Shown: in pieces, positions 44,573-55,294 of the stretch
How the letters are laid out: each line of letters opens with the position of its first letter
How positions within the stretch are numbered: the first letter of the stretch is position 1
Origin: Pseudonocardia humida
Lineage (GTDB): Bacteria; Actinomycetota; Actinomycetes; Mycobacteriales; Pseudonocardiaceae
Assembly: GCF_023898865.1 (NCBI RefSeq)
Contig: NZ_JAGSOV010000020.1
Span: forward strand, 124,001 to 188,000
Direction: 5' to 3'
DNA: 64,000 nt
The notes under the pieces: generated by a model
Told to the model about the DNA's origin: nothing
Databases searched by the model: none
Seen by the model: the letters and a program-made list of their open reading frames with translations, nothing else
Made by a program: the position numbers and the translations under genes

Positions 44573-45433
44573 GTGACCCCCTCACCCGCCGCACCCACCA
44601 CCCGCGGCGCCGACGCGCTGCGGAGCGCGGCCCGGCTCGCCAAGCGCGTCGCCGACGGCGAGCCCGCGCTGGGGCGCGCCCGCCGGGTCGGCCGCATGCT
44701 GCGCACCCTGGTCGCCACCCACCCCGACGCGCACTGCGAGCTCGACTTCACCACCCCGCTCGAACTGGCCGTGGCCACGATCCTGTCCGCGCAGAGCACC
44801 GACAAGGGCGTCAACGCCGTCACCCCGGCGCTGTTCGCCCGCTACCCGACGGCGCTGGACTACGCCCGGGCCGACCGGGCCGAGCTGGAGGAGATGATCC
44901 ACTCCACCGGCTTCTTCCGGAACAAGGCGAACTCGCTGATCGGGCTGGGCGCCGCGGTCGTCGAGCGGCACGACGGCGTCCTCCCGCACACCCTCGACGA
45001 GCTCGTCCAGCTGCCCGGTATCGGCCGCAAGACGGCCAATGTGATCCTGGGCAACGCGTTCGACGTCCCCGGCATCACCGTCGACACGCACTTCGGCCGG
45101 CTCGTCCGGCGCTGGGGCTGGACCGACCTGGAGGACCCGGTCAAGGTCGAGCACGCCATCGGCGAACTGGTCCCCAAGCGCGACTGGACCATGACGTCGC
45201 ACCGGGTGATCTTCCACGGCCGCCGGGTGTGCCACGCGAAGAAGCCGGCCTGCGGCGCCTGCACGCTCGCCGCCGACTGCCCCGCCTACGGCACCGGCCC
45301 CACCGACCCGATCCAGGCCGCCAAGCTCATCAAGGGGCCGTCCCGGCCGCACCTGCTGGAGATGGTCGGGCTCAGCGAGGACGACGCCCCGGCGCCCGCG
45401 CCGCGCACGGCCGCCGAGCGGGACGTCCCGTGA
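44573..45433 (+). CDS. nth: Endonuclease III (base-excision repair glycosylase)
   Basis: A 286-residue DNA glycosylase/AP lyase for oxidised pyrimidines. The helix-hairpin-helix [17 protein letters not shown] contains the catalytic Lys, VDTHFGRL the catalytic Asp, and [17 protein letters not shown] the 4Fe-4S ligands (C-x6-C-x2-C-x5-C). The N-terminal extension before RVGRMLRTL is common in actinobacteria. GTG 44573 was chosen; a longer frame exists upstream. It overlaps the next gene by GTGA. Confidence 0.95.
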   Translation: MTPSPAAPTTRGADALRSAARLAKRVADGEPALGRARRVGRMLRTLVATHPDAHCELDFTTPLELAVATILSAQSTDKGVNAVTPALFARYPTALDYARADRAELEEMIHSTGFFRNKANSLIGLGAAVVERHDGVLPHTLDELVQLPGIGRKTANVILGNAFDVPGITVDTHFGRLVRRWGWTDLEDPVKVEHAIGELVPKRDWTMTSHRVIFHGRRVCHAKKPACGACTLAADCPAYGTGPTDPIQAAKLIKGPSRPHLLEMVGLSEDDAPAPAPRTAAERDVP

Positions 45434-46089
45434 CGGCCCCGCGGCAGGGCGCGCGCCGGGCGGAGGTCATCAGCACGGTCGTCGTCGTGCTGCTGGTCGC
45501 CCTCGGCGTGTACGCGCTCTGGCCGCGGGACATCCCCGACCGCTCGACCCCGGCCGGCACCGCCGCCCCCGCGACCGACCGCGCGACCGTCGTCGTACCC
45601 GACGCGGAGCTGGCCCCGGCCCGCGCCGCCGCCGGGCTGGACGCCTGCCCGGTCGCCACCGGCGCCCCGGCGTCCGGTCCGCTGGCCGGGGTCGCCGTGC
45701 CCTGCCTCGGCGCCCCGGGGCAGGTCGACGTGGGCGCCGGGCTGGCCGGTCGCCCGGCCCTGATCAACGTGTGGGCCAGCTGGTGCGCGCCGTGCCGCGA
45801 CGAGCTGCCCGTGCTGGCCGAGTACGCCGCCCGCCCCGACGCGGTGGCGGTGCTCGCCATCGACGCCCGCGACGACCCGCGGGCCGCGCTCGCCCTCCTC
45901 GACGAGCTCGACGTGCGCCTGCCCACCGTCACCGACCCCGACGGCGCCCTGCGCGACGCGCTCGACATCCCGCCCGCCCTGCCGATCTCCTACCTGGTCG
46001 GCGCGGACGGCGGCGTCACCCGCGTCGACCCGCCCACGCCGTTCGCCTCGGCCGACGCGGTCGCGGCCGCCGTCGCGGCGCTGCGATGA
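45430..46089 (+). CDS. TlpA/ResA-like thioredoxin-fold protein (Rv3673c-like)
   Basis: A 219-residue membrane-anchored thiol oxidoreductase. One N-terminal helix ([19 protein letters not shown]) leads to a linker and a thioredoxin fold with [15 protein letters not shown] (CxxC) and a cis-Pro in ALPISYLV. It should act outside the membrane in disulfide exchange. Two further cysteines (LDACPV and VPCLG) may form a structural pair. It overlaps nth and the NUDIX gene by GTGA and ATGA, so the three are coupled. Confidence 0.92.
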   Translation: MTAPRQGARRAEVISTVVVVLLVALGVYALWPRDIPDRSTPAGTAAPATDRATVVVPDAELAPARAAAGLDACPVATGAPASGPLAGVAVPCLGAPGQVDVGAGLAGRPALINVWASWCAPCRDELPVLAEYAARPDAVAVLAIDARDDPRAALALLDELDVRLPTVTDPDGALRDALDIPPALPISYLVGADGGVTRVDPPTPFASADAVAAAVAALR

Positions 46090-46883
46090 CGGCGGGCGGG
46101 GCCGCGCAGGCGGACGAGGACCCCGGGGACGAGGCCGCCGCCTGGGACCTCGCCGGCCACCACCACACCCACCTGCGCCCGCCCGGCGAGCCCGCCCCGC
46201 TGCGGCCCGAGCTGACCCCGCCCTGGCTGCGCCCGGTGCTCGACGGCATCGACGGCCTGACCCCCGAGCGGCTCATCGCGCACCGCGTCCCGGCCCCGCC
46301 GACGGCCCGCCGGGCCGCGGTGCTGATCGCCTTCGCCGAGGACCCGCGCCACGGGCCCGACGTGCTGCTCGTGGAGCGCGCCAGCACCCTGCGCAACCAC
46401 GCCGGCCAGGTCGCCTTCCCCGGCGGCGGCCGCGACCCCGGCGACGCCGACGCCGTCGCCACCGCCCTGCGCGAGGCCGAGGAGGAGACCGGCCTCGCCC
46501 CCGACGGCGTCGTGCCGCTGGCGCTGCTGCCCCGGCTGCACCTGCCGCCGTCCGGGTTCCTGGTCACCCCCGTCGTCGCGCACTGGGCCAACCCCGTCGC
46601 GGTGCGCGCCGTCGACCCGGCCGAGACCGCCGCCGTCGTGCGCGTGCCGCTGACCGAGCTCGCCGACCCCGCCAACCGGGTGCGCATCCGCTTCGGCGCC
46701 GCGATGGCGGGCGACGGGTTCCTGGTCGCGGGGCTGCTCGTGTGGGGCTTCACGGGGGGCCTATTGTCCGCCCTGTTGGATCTGGGGGGATGGGCCCGCC
46801 CGTGGGACCGGTCCCGGGTGCTGGGCCTGGAGGACGCCTGGTCCGCGGCGCGGTCCGGCCGGCAGGAGGACACCGAACGATGA
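46086..46883 (+). CDS. NUDIX CoA pyrophosphatase (Rv3672c-like)
   Basis: A 265-residue NUDIX hydrolase. LLVERASTLRNHAGQVAFPGG is the UPF0035 motif of coenzyme-A diphosphatases, followed by the box GGGRDPGDADAVATALREAEEETGL in overlapping segments. It probably hydrolyses CoA or its thioesters to 4'-phosphopantetheine. It starts in an ATGA overlap with the TlpA-like gene; its own stop overlaps a short open frame (see 46880-47078). Confidence 0.93.
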   Translation: MTAGGAAQADEDPGDEAAAWDLAGHHHTHLRPPGEPAPLRPELTPPWLRPVLDGIDGLTPERLIAHRVPAPPTARRAAVLIAFAEDPRHGPDVLLVERASTLRNHAGQVAFPGGGRDPGDADAVATALREAEEETGLAPDGVVPLALLPRLHLPPSGFLVTPVVAHWANPVAVRAVDPAETAAVVRVPLTELADPANRVRIRFGAAMAGDGFLVAGLLVWGFTGGLLSALLDLGGWARPWDRSRVLGLEDAWSAARSGRQEDTER

Positions 46884-47078
46884 GCGCGGAGGGCCCAGGG
46901 GCCCCCACCGGAGACCCGTCCGACCTCCGGGGTGCCCGGCGATGACGCGTTCTCGCCAGAACGGCGGGCAGCGTGAACCGCACCGACCCGGGGCCGTGTG
47001 ATGGACGAGCAGGCGATCGGGTCTTCAGCGCTGCGCTCGGGTGACGTGCCGTCCGGGCGCTGCGGAGGAGAGCGATGA
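46880..47078 (+). other. Chain of three short overlapping open frames before marP
   Basis: The NUDIX stop overlaps an ATG at 46880 (21 codons, stop 46943-46945); that stop overlaps ATG 46942 (19 codons, stop 46999-47001); that stop shares its last base with ATG 47001 (25 codons, stop 47076-47078), which in turn overlaps the marP ATG at 47075. None of the peptides is recognisable. The chain could couple translation of marP to the NUDIX gene. It may also be chance in a GC-rich gap. Confidence 0.35.
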
Positions 47079-48268
47079 GCTGGGTCGACGTGATCGTGCT
47101 CGCGCTGGCGCTGATCGCGGGCGTGTCCGGGTGGCGCCACGGCATGGCCGTCGCGCTGCTGTCCTTCGTCGGCGTGCTGGGCGGTGCGATCCTCGGCGTC
47201 CGGCTGGCCCCGCTGCTCGCCGCGGGCGTGGAGAACCCCAGCACCCGGATCGTGCTCAGCGTGGCGATCGTGGTGCTGCTGGTCGCGCTGGGCGAGACCA
47301 CCGGCGTCTACTTCGGGCGCCGCATCCGCGACCGCATCCGCGGCGACCGCAGCCTGCGGATCGACTCCACCCTCGGCTCGGTGCTGCAGGCCATCACCGT
47401 GGTCGTCGCCGCGTGGCTGGTGGCCCTCCCGCTGGCCTCGGCAAGCTTCCCGGCGCTCGCCGCGGGCGTGCGAGGCTCCGAGGTGCTCGCCGCGGTCAAC
47501 TCGGTGATGCCCTCGGCGGCCCGGCAGCTGCCCGGCGAGCTGCGCTCGCTGCTGAACAACTCCGGCTTCCCCGACGTCACCAGCCCGTTCGTGGAGACCC
47601 CGATCACCGAGGTCGGCCCGCCGATCGCCGCGCTCGCCGAGAGCACCGTGGTGGCCGACGTCGCCGACAGCGTGCTGAAGATCCGCGGCCGGGCCCCGTC
47701 CTGCTCCCGCCAGCTGGAGGGCAGCGGGTTCGTCATCGGCCCGGAGCTGGTGATGACCAACGCCCACGTCGTGGCGGGCACCGAGGAGACCGGCGTCGAG
47801 ATCACCCGGCGCGGCCGGATCGTCGAGCTGGAGGCCGAGGTCGTCCTGTACGACCCCAAGGTCGACGTCGCCGTCCTGCGCGTCCCCGACCTCACCGCGG
47901 AGCCCCTCGAGTTCGACACCGCCCCCGCCCAGGCCGGCCAGGACTCGATCGTCGTCGGCTACCCCCTCGACGGCCCGTTCACCGCCACCGCGGGCAAGAT
48001 CCGCCAGCAGATCAACCTGCGCGGCCCCGACATCTACGAGACCGGCGAGGTCACCCGCGACGTCTACACGATCCGCGCGGTCGTCCGCTCCGGCAACTCC
48101 GGCGGCCCCATGATCGATCCCCAGGGCAAGGTCACCGGCGTGGTGTTCGGCGCCGCCCTCGACGACCAGGAGACCGGCTTCGTCCTGACCGTCGCCCAAG
48201 TGGCCCCCGCCGTGCAGGCGGCCCCGAGCCTCACCCGCGAGGTCGACACGGGCGCCTGCGCCAACTGA
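47075..48268 (+). CDS. marP: MarP-like membrane serine protease
   Basis: A 397-residue protein, the same length as M. tuberculosis Rv3671c. Four membrane helices of the CvpA type occupy about 1-160. The chymotrypsin-like domain has MTNAHVV (His), DVAVLRV (Asp) and VRSGNSGGPMI (Ser) in order, and a Cys near SCSRQLEGSGF that can pair with the C-terminal Cys for redox control. MarP keeps mycobacteria alive at acidic pH. GAGGAGA precedes ATG 47075. Confidence 0.95.
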   Translation: MSWVDVIVLALALIAGVSGWRHGMAVALLSFVGVLGGAILGVRLAPLLAAGVENPSTRIVLSVAIVVLLVALGETTGVYFGRRIRDRIRGDRSLRIDSTLGSVLQAITVVVAAWLVALPLASASFPALAAGVRGSEVLAAVNSVMPSAARQLPGELRSLLNNSGFPDVTSPFVETPITEVGPPIAALAESTVVADVADSVLKIRGRAPSCSRQLEGSGFVIGPELVMTNAHVVAGTEETGVEITRRGRIVELEAEVVLYDPKVDVAVLRVPDLTAEPLEFDTAPAQAGQDSIVVGYPLDGPFTATAGKIRQQINLRGPDIYETGEVTRDVYTIRAVVRSGNSGGPMIDPQGKVTGVVFGAALDDQETGFVLTVAQVAPAVQAAPSLTREVDTGACAN

Positions 48269-48331
48269 TCCGGCGGACGAGAGCACTCCCGCCCCACCGC
48301 GCACACCAGCCGCCACCGCGCGCACCTACGC

Positions 48332-48367
48332 GCCACCGCGCACACGTCACGACATGTGCGCGGTGGC
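48332..48367. terminator. 13-bp perfect hairpin between convergent marP and purA
   Basis: GCCACCGCGCACA and TGTGCGCGGTGGC form a perfect 13-bp stem around a 10-base loop. Two partial extra copies of the left arm (at about 48294 and 48312) precede it. With no T run it fits the actinobacterial type of terminator and would serve both genes. Confidence 0.75.
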
Positions 48368-48416
48368 CACACGGTGCGCGCGGTGCCCCGAGACCCCGCC
48401 GGACACGCCATCAGCC

Positions 48417-48437
48417 GGACGAGAGCGACTCTCGTCC
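48417..48437. terminator. GGACGAGAG/CTCTCGTCC hairpin with flanking copies
   Basis: A perfect 9-bp stem with a 3-base loop. The left arm CGGACGAGAG occurs again at about 48273 and 48446, so it is also a small repeat family. It lies downstream of purA and may back up the larger hairpin. Confidence 0.55.
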
Positions 48438-48484
48438 CGCTCAACCGGACGAGAGGGACGCTCGTTGCGCCCGGCTGGTGCGGA

Positions 48485-50534
<2,050 letters not shown>

Positions 50535-50562
50535 GCCCGCTCCCGGGGCGGGTCGGGAGGCT

Positions 50563-51252
50563 CTACGCCGCCGGGCGCTGGTGGTAGCGGTCGACGTACT
50601 CCTGCTGGGACAGCACCGCGATGGCGTCCATGATCTCGTCGGTGACCGCGCGCCGGATCATCGACGAGCCGGCCAGCCCGTCGTAGCGGGAGAAGTCGAG
50701 CGGGGCGCCGTAGCGCACGCTGACCCGGCGGATGCGCGGGAACCTCGTGCCGACCGGCTGCACCCGCTCGGTGCCCACCAGCGCGGCCGGCACGACCACG
50801 GCCCCCGTGTCCAGCGCGAGCGTGGCGACGCCGGTGTGCCCGCGGTGCAGCCGCCCGTCGAGGGAGCGGGTGCCCTCCGGGTAGATGGCGAAGGCGCCGC
50901 CGCCGTCGAGGACCTCGCGGGCGGCGGCCAGCGCGGCCAGCCCGGCCTTGGCGTTGGCCCGGTCGACCGGGACGTAGCCCAGTGCGGACAGGAACGAGGC
51001 CAGCGCTCGGCCCTTGGGGCCGCGACCGGTGAAGTACTCCGCCTTGCCCAGGAAGGAGACCGGGCGCCCGGCGGTGAGCGCGATGACCGCGGTGTCCACG
51101 GCGGCCCGGTGGTTCGAGGCGATGATCACCGGCCCGCGTCGCGGGACGTTCTCCCCGCCCTGCACGATCGGCCGGTACAGGAGTCGAGCCAACGGGGCCA
51201 GCAACCAGCGGACCAGCAGATGCACGGCCGGAGAACGCCCGGTCGGGAGCAC
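50563..51252 (-). CDS. plsC: 1-acyl-sn-glycerol-3-phosphate acyltransferase (PlsC type)
   Basis: A 229-residue membrane-associated acyltransferase. ASNHRAAVD is the catalytic NHx4D motif and YPEGTRSLDG the second conserved block. The product would be phosphatidic acid. A short amphipathic N-terminus (HLLVRWLLAPLARLLYRP) anchors it. Several paralogues are usual in actinomycetes, so its exact step is not certain. Confidence 0.9.
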   Translation of the reverse strand: MLPTGRSPAVHLLVRWLLAPLARLLYRPIVQGGENVPRRGPVIIASNHRAAVDTAVIALTAGRPVSFLGKAEYFTGRGPKGRALASFLSALGYVPVDRANAKAGLAALAAAREVLDGGGAFAIYPEGTRSLDGRLHRGHTGVATLALDTGAVVVPAALVGTERVQPVGTRFPRIRRVSVRYGAPLDFSRYDGLAGSSMIRRAVTDEIMDAIAVLSQQEYVDRYHQRPAA

Positions 51253-51361
51253 CGGTTCCCCCGGGCACCCAGCTGTACCCGATCGGCCCTGACCACCCTC
51301 GTTCGGATCTGCGGGCTGACCACGCGAACGGCGCGCGGATGTGCACCCACCGAGTGATCGA

Positions 51362-52096
51362 TCACCCCCGCGCGGTGATGCGGTCGAGGTCGCGCACCGC
51401 GAAGCGGTGGTGCTCCCACTCCTCGGAGAGCACCACGCGCAGGCACTGCAGCGCCGACCTCGGCGCGCTCGGGGGGTAGCCGGGCACCGGGTTCGGCTCC
51501 CGGACCCGGTCGAGGTCGTCCTGGTCGGCGCCGTCGAGGAACTCGCGGACGCGGCGGAACCGGTCCGCGCGCAGCGCCAGCACCTCCCGCGCCGACGGTG
51601 CGGCGGCCGGATCGATGCCCAGGGCCGCGATCTCCGGCACGAAGTCCGGGACCACGCCGGCCGGGTGGTACGGGTGCGGCTGCCCCAGCGCGGCGTGGAA
51701 GAACCAGGCGTCGGTGACGAACACCAGGTGCCGCAGGGTCTGCACCAGGGACCACTCGTCGTCGACCGAACGGTGGAGGTCGGCCTCGGGCAGGGCCAGC
51801 GCGCGCTCGGTGGTGGCCGCCCAGAACGACTCCACCACGGCCCACGCCTCCCGCGCGCCGGTGATCGTCGTCGGGCGCAGCGCGACGCGCTCGGGGTGGC
51901 GGCGGTCGAGCTCGGCCTCCACCAGCGGGGCGACCTCGACGCCGTTGATCCGCAGGCCGTCGATCGCGCCGTCGATGTCGGTGTCGTCCAGCACGACCCC
52001 GCGCATCCGGGCCCCCCGCAGCAGCACGTCGCGGAACTCGGCTCCGGACATGTCGCGGTTGACGAACCGTGCGCCGCGGAACTCGTCCCAACCCAT
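51362..52096 (-). CDS. DinB-like protein with pentapeptide-repeat N-terminus
   Basis: A 244-residue protein. Residues 1-45 have pentapeptide-like repeats (DEFRGARFVNRDMSGAEFRD and LLRGARMRGVVLDDTD). Residues 70-244 match DinB_2 four-helix proteins (WSLVQTLRHLVFVTDAWFFH), with a His-rich end (SEEWEHHRFAVRDL) that may bind metal. The family includes thiol-dependent enzymes. It is divergent from the GntR gene, 66 bases apart. Confidence 0.85.
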   Translation of the reverse strand: MGWDEFRGARFVNRDMSGAEFRDVLLRGARMRGVVLDDTDIDGAIDGLRINGVEVAPLVEAELDRRHPERVALRPTTITGAREAWAVVESFWAATTERALALPEADLHRSVDDEWSLVQTLRHLVFVTDAWFFHAALGQPHPYHPAGVVPDFVPEIAALGIDPAAAPSAREVLALRADRFRRVREFLDGADQDDLDRVREPNPVPGYPPSAPRSALQCLRVVLSEEWEHHRFAVRDLDRITARG

Positions 52097-52162
52097 GGCC
52101 GGCAGGCTAGCCCCAGCCACCGACGTCTTCCGGCGGCGACACCGCGGACGTACCGTCACGGC

Positions 52163-52873
52163 GTGCACCCGCCGTACCGCCGGACCCCCGCCGTCTCGGA
52201 GGAGGCGGTGCCGTTCGTCGCCGCGCTGGGCAGCACCGAGCGCAGCGGGGCGGCCGTGCTGGCCGAGATGACGCGGGTCATCCTGGCCGGCGACGCGCCG
52301 CCCGGGATGCGCATCCCGCAGGAGGAGGTGGCCGCGGTGCTCGGCGTGAGCATCGTGCCGGTCCGCGAGTCGCTCAAGACGCTGGTCGGGCAGGGGCTGG
52401 TGGAGCACGAGCTGCGCGGCGGCTACACGGTCGCCCGGCTCACCGACGCCGAACTGCAGGAGCTCTACCTCGTGCGCGGGGTGCTGGAGCGGGCCGCGCT
52501 GGAACACGCGGTGGCCCGCGCCCGCCCCGTCGACGTCGAGTGCGCCAGGCGCTCGCACGACGCCCTGACCGCGGCCATGGCCGACGGCGACGACCGCGCC
52601 TACCACCGCGACAGCCGCCGGTTCCACCTGGCGCTGGTGGCGCCGTCGGGGATGGCCCGGCTGCAGGCCATGCTGGAGTCGGCGTGGAACCTCACCGAGC
52701 CCTACCGGCCCATGTCGCGGCTGCCGCGCTCGGAGTGGGACGCCCTGCACGCCGAGCACGACGAGATGCTGCGCGCGTTCGTCGACGGCGACGCCGCCGA
52801 GCTGGTGGCGTGCGCCGAGCGCCACCACTCCCACCTGCAACAGGCCGTGGTCGGCGTGGCGGAGGCGCAGTGA
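52163..52873 (+). CDS. GntR/FCD family regulator
   Basis: A 236-residue FadR-type regulator: winged helix at about 25-95 (IPQEEVAAVLGVSIVPVRES; LKTLVGQGLVEHELRGGYTV) and FCD ligand domain after 100 (LYLVRGVLERAALEHA; HRDSRRFHLALVA). It overlaps the racemase gene by GTGA and so should regulate the racemase and permease genes just downstream. Such regulators answer to small carboxylates or hydantoin-type compounds. Confidence 0.92.
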   Translation: MHPPYRRTPAVSEEAVPFVAALGSTERSGAAVLAEMTRVILAGDAPPGMRIPQEEVAAVLGVSIVPVRESLKTLVGQGLVEHELRGGYTVARLTDAELQELYLVRGVLERAALEHAVARARPVDVECARRSHDALTAAMADGDDRAYHRDSRRFHLALVAPSGMARLQAMLESAWNLTEPYRPMSRLPRSEWDALHAEHDEMLRAFVDGDAAELVACAERHHSHLQQAVVGVAEAQ

Positions 52874-53616
52874 CGATCCCAGCGATGACCCGGATCATGG
52901 TGATCAACCCCAACACCACCGAGGCGATGACCGAGGTCATCGGCAGATGCGCGCAGGCGGCCGTGGGGGCGGGGACGGTCGTCGAGGCCGCCACCCCGGC
53001 GATGGGGCCCGCGTCGATCGAGAGCCACTACGACGAGGCGCTCGCCGTGCCCGGGCTGCTCGCCGAGATCGCCCGCGGCGAGGTCGAGGGGGCCCAGGGC
53101 TACGTGATCGCCTGCTTCGGCGACCCCGGGCTCGACGCGGCCCGCGAGCTGGCCACCGGGCCGGTCGTCGGGATCGCCGAGGCCGCCATGCGCACCGCGA
53201 CCTACCTCGGCCGCGGCTTCTCGGTCGTCACGACGCTCGGGCGCACCGCGGGGCGCGCCCGCGACCTCGCCGAGCACTACGGGGTGGGCCGGGCCTGCCT
53301 GGCCGTGCGGGCCTGCGAGATCCCGGTGCTGGAGCTGGAGTCGCCGGGGGCGACCGCGGCGATCACCGAGGAGTGCCGGCGGGCGGTCGTCGAGGACGGC
53401 GCGGATGCCGTGGTGCTCGGCTGCGCCGGGATGGCCGAGCTGTGCGCGAAGATCTCCGCCGAGATCGGCGTGCCGGTCGTGGACGGGGTGGCGGCGGCCG
53501 CGCGGACCGTGGAGTCGCTGGTGGCGCTGGGCCTGTCGACCGGTTCGCGCGGGGAGTTCGCCCGGCCGCCCGCCAAGCCCTACACCGGATTGCTCTCCGG
53601 GTTCCAGATCCGCTGA
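52870..53616 (+). CDS. Aspartate/glutamate (hydantoin) racemase
   Basis: A 248-residue Asp/Glu racemase-family protein. INPNTTEAMTEVI opens the fold; the two catalytic cysteines are in IACFGDPGLDA and VLGCAGMAELC. The pattern SIESHYDEAL and IAEAAMRTATYLGRGFSVVTT is that of hydantoin/allantoin racemases. GTG 52870 overlaps the gntR stop, with GGAGG before it. It likely interconverts enantiomers of allantoin or a hydantoin taken up by the permease downstream. Confidence 0.92.
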   Translation: MTIPAMTRIMVINPNTTEAMTEVIGRCAQAAVGAGTVVEAATPAMGPASIESHYDEALAVPGLLAEIARGEVEGAQGYVIACFGDPGLDAARELATGPVVGIAEAAMRTATYLGRGFSVVTTLGRTAGRARDLAEHYGVGRACLAVRACEIPVLELESPGATAAITEECRRAVVEDGADAVVLGCAGMAELCAKISAEIGVPVVDGVAAAARTVESLVALGLSTGSRGEFARPPAKPYTGLLSGFQIR

Positions 53617-53740
53617 CCGATTATATGTTTCGGCCCCGTTCCCGGGCCGCACGGTTCTGTGAAATGTTGGCCTGACGTGCGGAGATCGGATCCGCGGCGA
53701 CCTACCGTCCCCTGACGGGAACGGGGAGCCGGAGGCACAC
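53617..53740 (+). promoter_or_regulatory. Promoter region of the NCS1 permease gene
   Basis: The 124 bases include an AT-rich GATTATATG just after the racemase stop and TACCGT near 53704, a usual actinobacterial -10. The palindrome-like GATCGGATC lies just before it. GGGAGCCGGAGG precedes the ATG. A similar CCTACCGT element occurs upstream of uricase. Confidence 0.4.
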
Positions 53741-55222
53741 ATGACCGATTCGATCGAGCACGTCGGCGACCGACCGGCCGCGGCCGGGCACGGGATCCAG
53801 AAACCCGAGTACGACCCGCGGCTGACCAACGAGGACCTGGCCCCGCTGGAGAAGCAGAGCTGGACGTCCTACAACTTCTTCGCGTTCTGGATGTCCGACG
53901 TGCACAGCGTCGGCGGGTACGTCACCGCGGGCAGCCTGTTCGCGCTGGGCCTGGCGGCCTGGCAGGTGCTGGTCGCGCTGCTCATCGGCATCACGATCGT
54001 CTACTTCCTGTGCAACCTGGTGGCCCGCCCCAGCCAGGCCACCGGCACGCCGTACCCGGTGATCTCCCGGGTGTCGTTCGGCGTGCTCGGCGCGAACATC
54101 CCGGCGATCATCCGCGGGCTGATCGCGGTCGCCTGGTACGGCATCCAGACGTACCTGGCGTCGGCCTCGCTGGTGGTCGTCGCGCTGAAGCTGTGGCCGG
54201 GCCTGGCCTCGATCGCCGACGCCGACACGTCCGGGCTCGCCGGGCTGTCCCTGCTGGGCTGGATCGCGTTCCTGGTGATGTGGGTGGCCCAGGCGGCGGT
54301 GTTCTGGAACGGCATGGAGGCGATCCGCAAGTTCATCGACTTCTGCGGCCCCGCCGTCTACGTGGTGATGTTCCTGCTGGCCGGATACCTGGTGGTCGAG
54401 GCGGGCTGGGCGAACATCGACCTGAACCTGGCCGAGGTCTCCATCACCGGCTGGGCGGTGGTCCCGGTGATGCTCACCGCGATCGCGCTGGTGGTCTCCT
54501 ACTTCTCCGGGCCGATGCTCAACTACGGCGACTTCTCCCGCTACGGCCGGGAGTACTCGGCGGTCAAGAAGGGCAACTTCCTGGGCCTGCCGGTCAACTT
54601 CCTGGCGTTCGCGCTGCTGGTGGTGATCACCTCGGCGGCCACCGTGCCGGTGTTCGGCGAGCTGATCACCGACCCGGTGGAGACGGTGGCCCGCCTGGAC
54701 AACGCGTTCGCGGTGGTGCTCGGGGCGCTCACCTTCATGGTCGCGACGGTGGGCATCAACATCGTGGCGAACTTCGTGTCCCCGGCGTTCGACTTCTCCA
54801 ACGTCAGCCCGCAGAAGATCAGCTGGCGGACCGGCGGGATGATCGCGGCGGTCGGTTCGGTGCTGATCACGCCCTGGAACCTGTACTCCAGCCCCGAGGT
54901 CATCCACTACACGCTGGACACGCTCGGGGCGTTCATCGGCCCGCTGTACGGCGTGCTGATCGCCGACTACTACCTGGTCAAGAAGCAGCGGGTGGTCGTG
55001 GACGACCTCTACACGATGCGCACCGATGGCACCTACCACTACACGAAGGGCTACAACCCGGTGGCGATCGCGGCCACCGCGGCCGGCGCGGTGCTGGCCA
55101 TGGCCGTGGTGTTCCTCGGGTCGTCCGACGCCGCCGCGTTCAGCTGGTTCATCGGCTGCGGCGTGGCGTTCGTCCTGCACTGGGCCCTGTCCCGGCGTGG
55201 CGCCGCCGCCCCCGTCGCCTGA
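53741..55222 (+). CDS. NCS1 nucleobase/hydantoin-type permease
   Basis: A 493-residue, 12-helix transporter of the purine-cytosine permease family. The NCS1 start is clear: EDLAPLEKQSWTSYNFFAFW, then ARPSQATGTPYPVISRVSFG and AWYGIQTYLAS. Related proteins carry allantoin, uracil or hydantoins. Clustered behind a hydantoin-type racemase and a GntR regulator, uptake of allantoin or a related hydantoin is likely. A perfect hairpin follows the stop. Confidence 0.92.
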   Translation: MTDSIEHVGDRPAAAGHGIQKPEYDPRLTNEDLAPLEKQSWTSYNFFAFWMSDVHSVGGYVTAGSLFALGLAAWQVLVALLIGITIVYFLCNLVARPSQATGTPYPVISRVSFGVLGANIPAIIRGLIAVAWYGIQTYLASASLVVVALKLWPGLASIADADTSGLAGLSLLGWIAFLVMWVAQAAVFWNGMEAIRKFIDFCGPAVYVVMFLLAGYLVVEAGWANIDLNLAEVSITGWAVVPVMLTAIALVVSYFSGPMLNYGDFSRYGREYSAVKKGNFLGLPVNFLAFALLVVITSAATVPVFGELITDPVETVARLDNAFAVVLGALTFMVATVGINIVANFVSPAFDFSNVSPQKISWRTGGMIAAVGSVLITPWNLYSSPEVIHYTLDTLGAFIGPLYGVLIADYYLVKKQRVVVDDLYTMRTDGTYHYTKGYNPVAIAATAAGAVLAMAVVFLGSSDAAAFSWFIGCGVAFVLHWALSRRGAAAPVA

Positions 55223-55229
55223 CCCGCAC

Positions 55230-55294
55230 CCGTCGAGAACGAACCTGTTGTCGGTTGGACCGGTCCAAAACGACAACAGGTTCGTTCTCGACGG
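55230..55294. terminator. 24-bp perfect inverted repeat with inner palindrome
   Basis: A 24-bp arm beginning CCGTCGAGAACGAACC (55230-55253) has its exact complement at 55271-55294. The 17-base spacer contains a second, perfect 14-base palindrome TTGGACCGGTCCAA. The right arm touches the stop of the convergent TetR gene. It is most likely a strong bidirectional terminator, but its perfection suggests selection or a recent mobile repeat. Confidence 0.8.
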
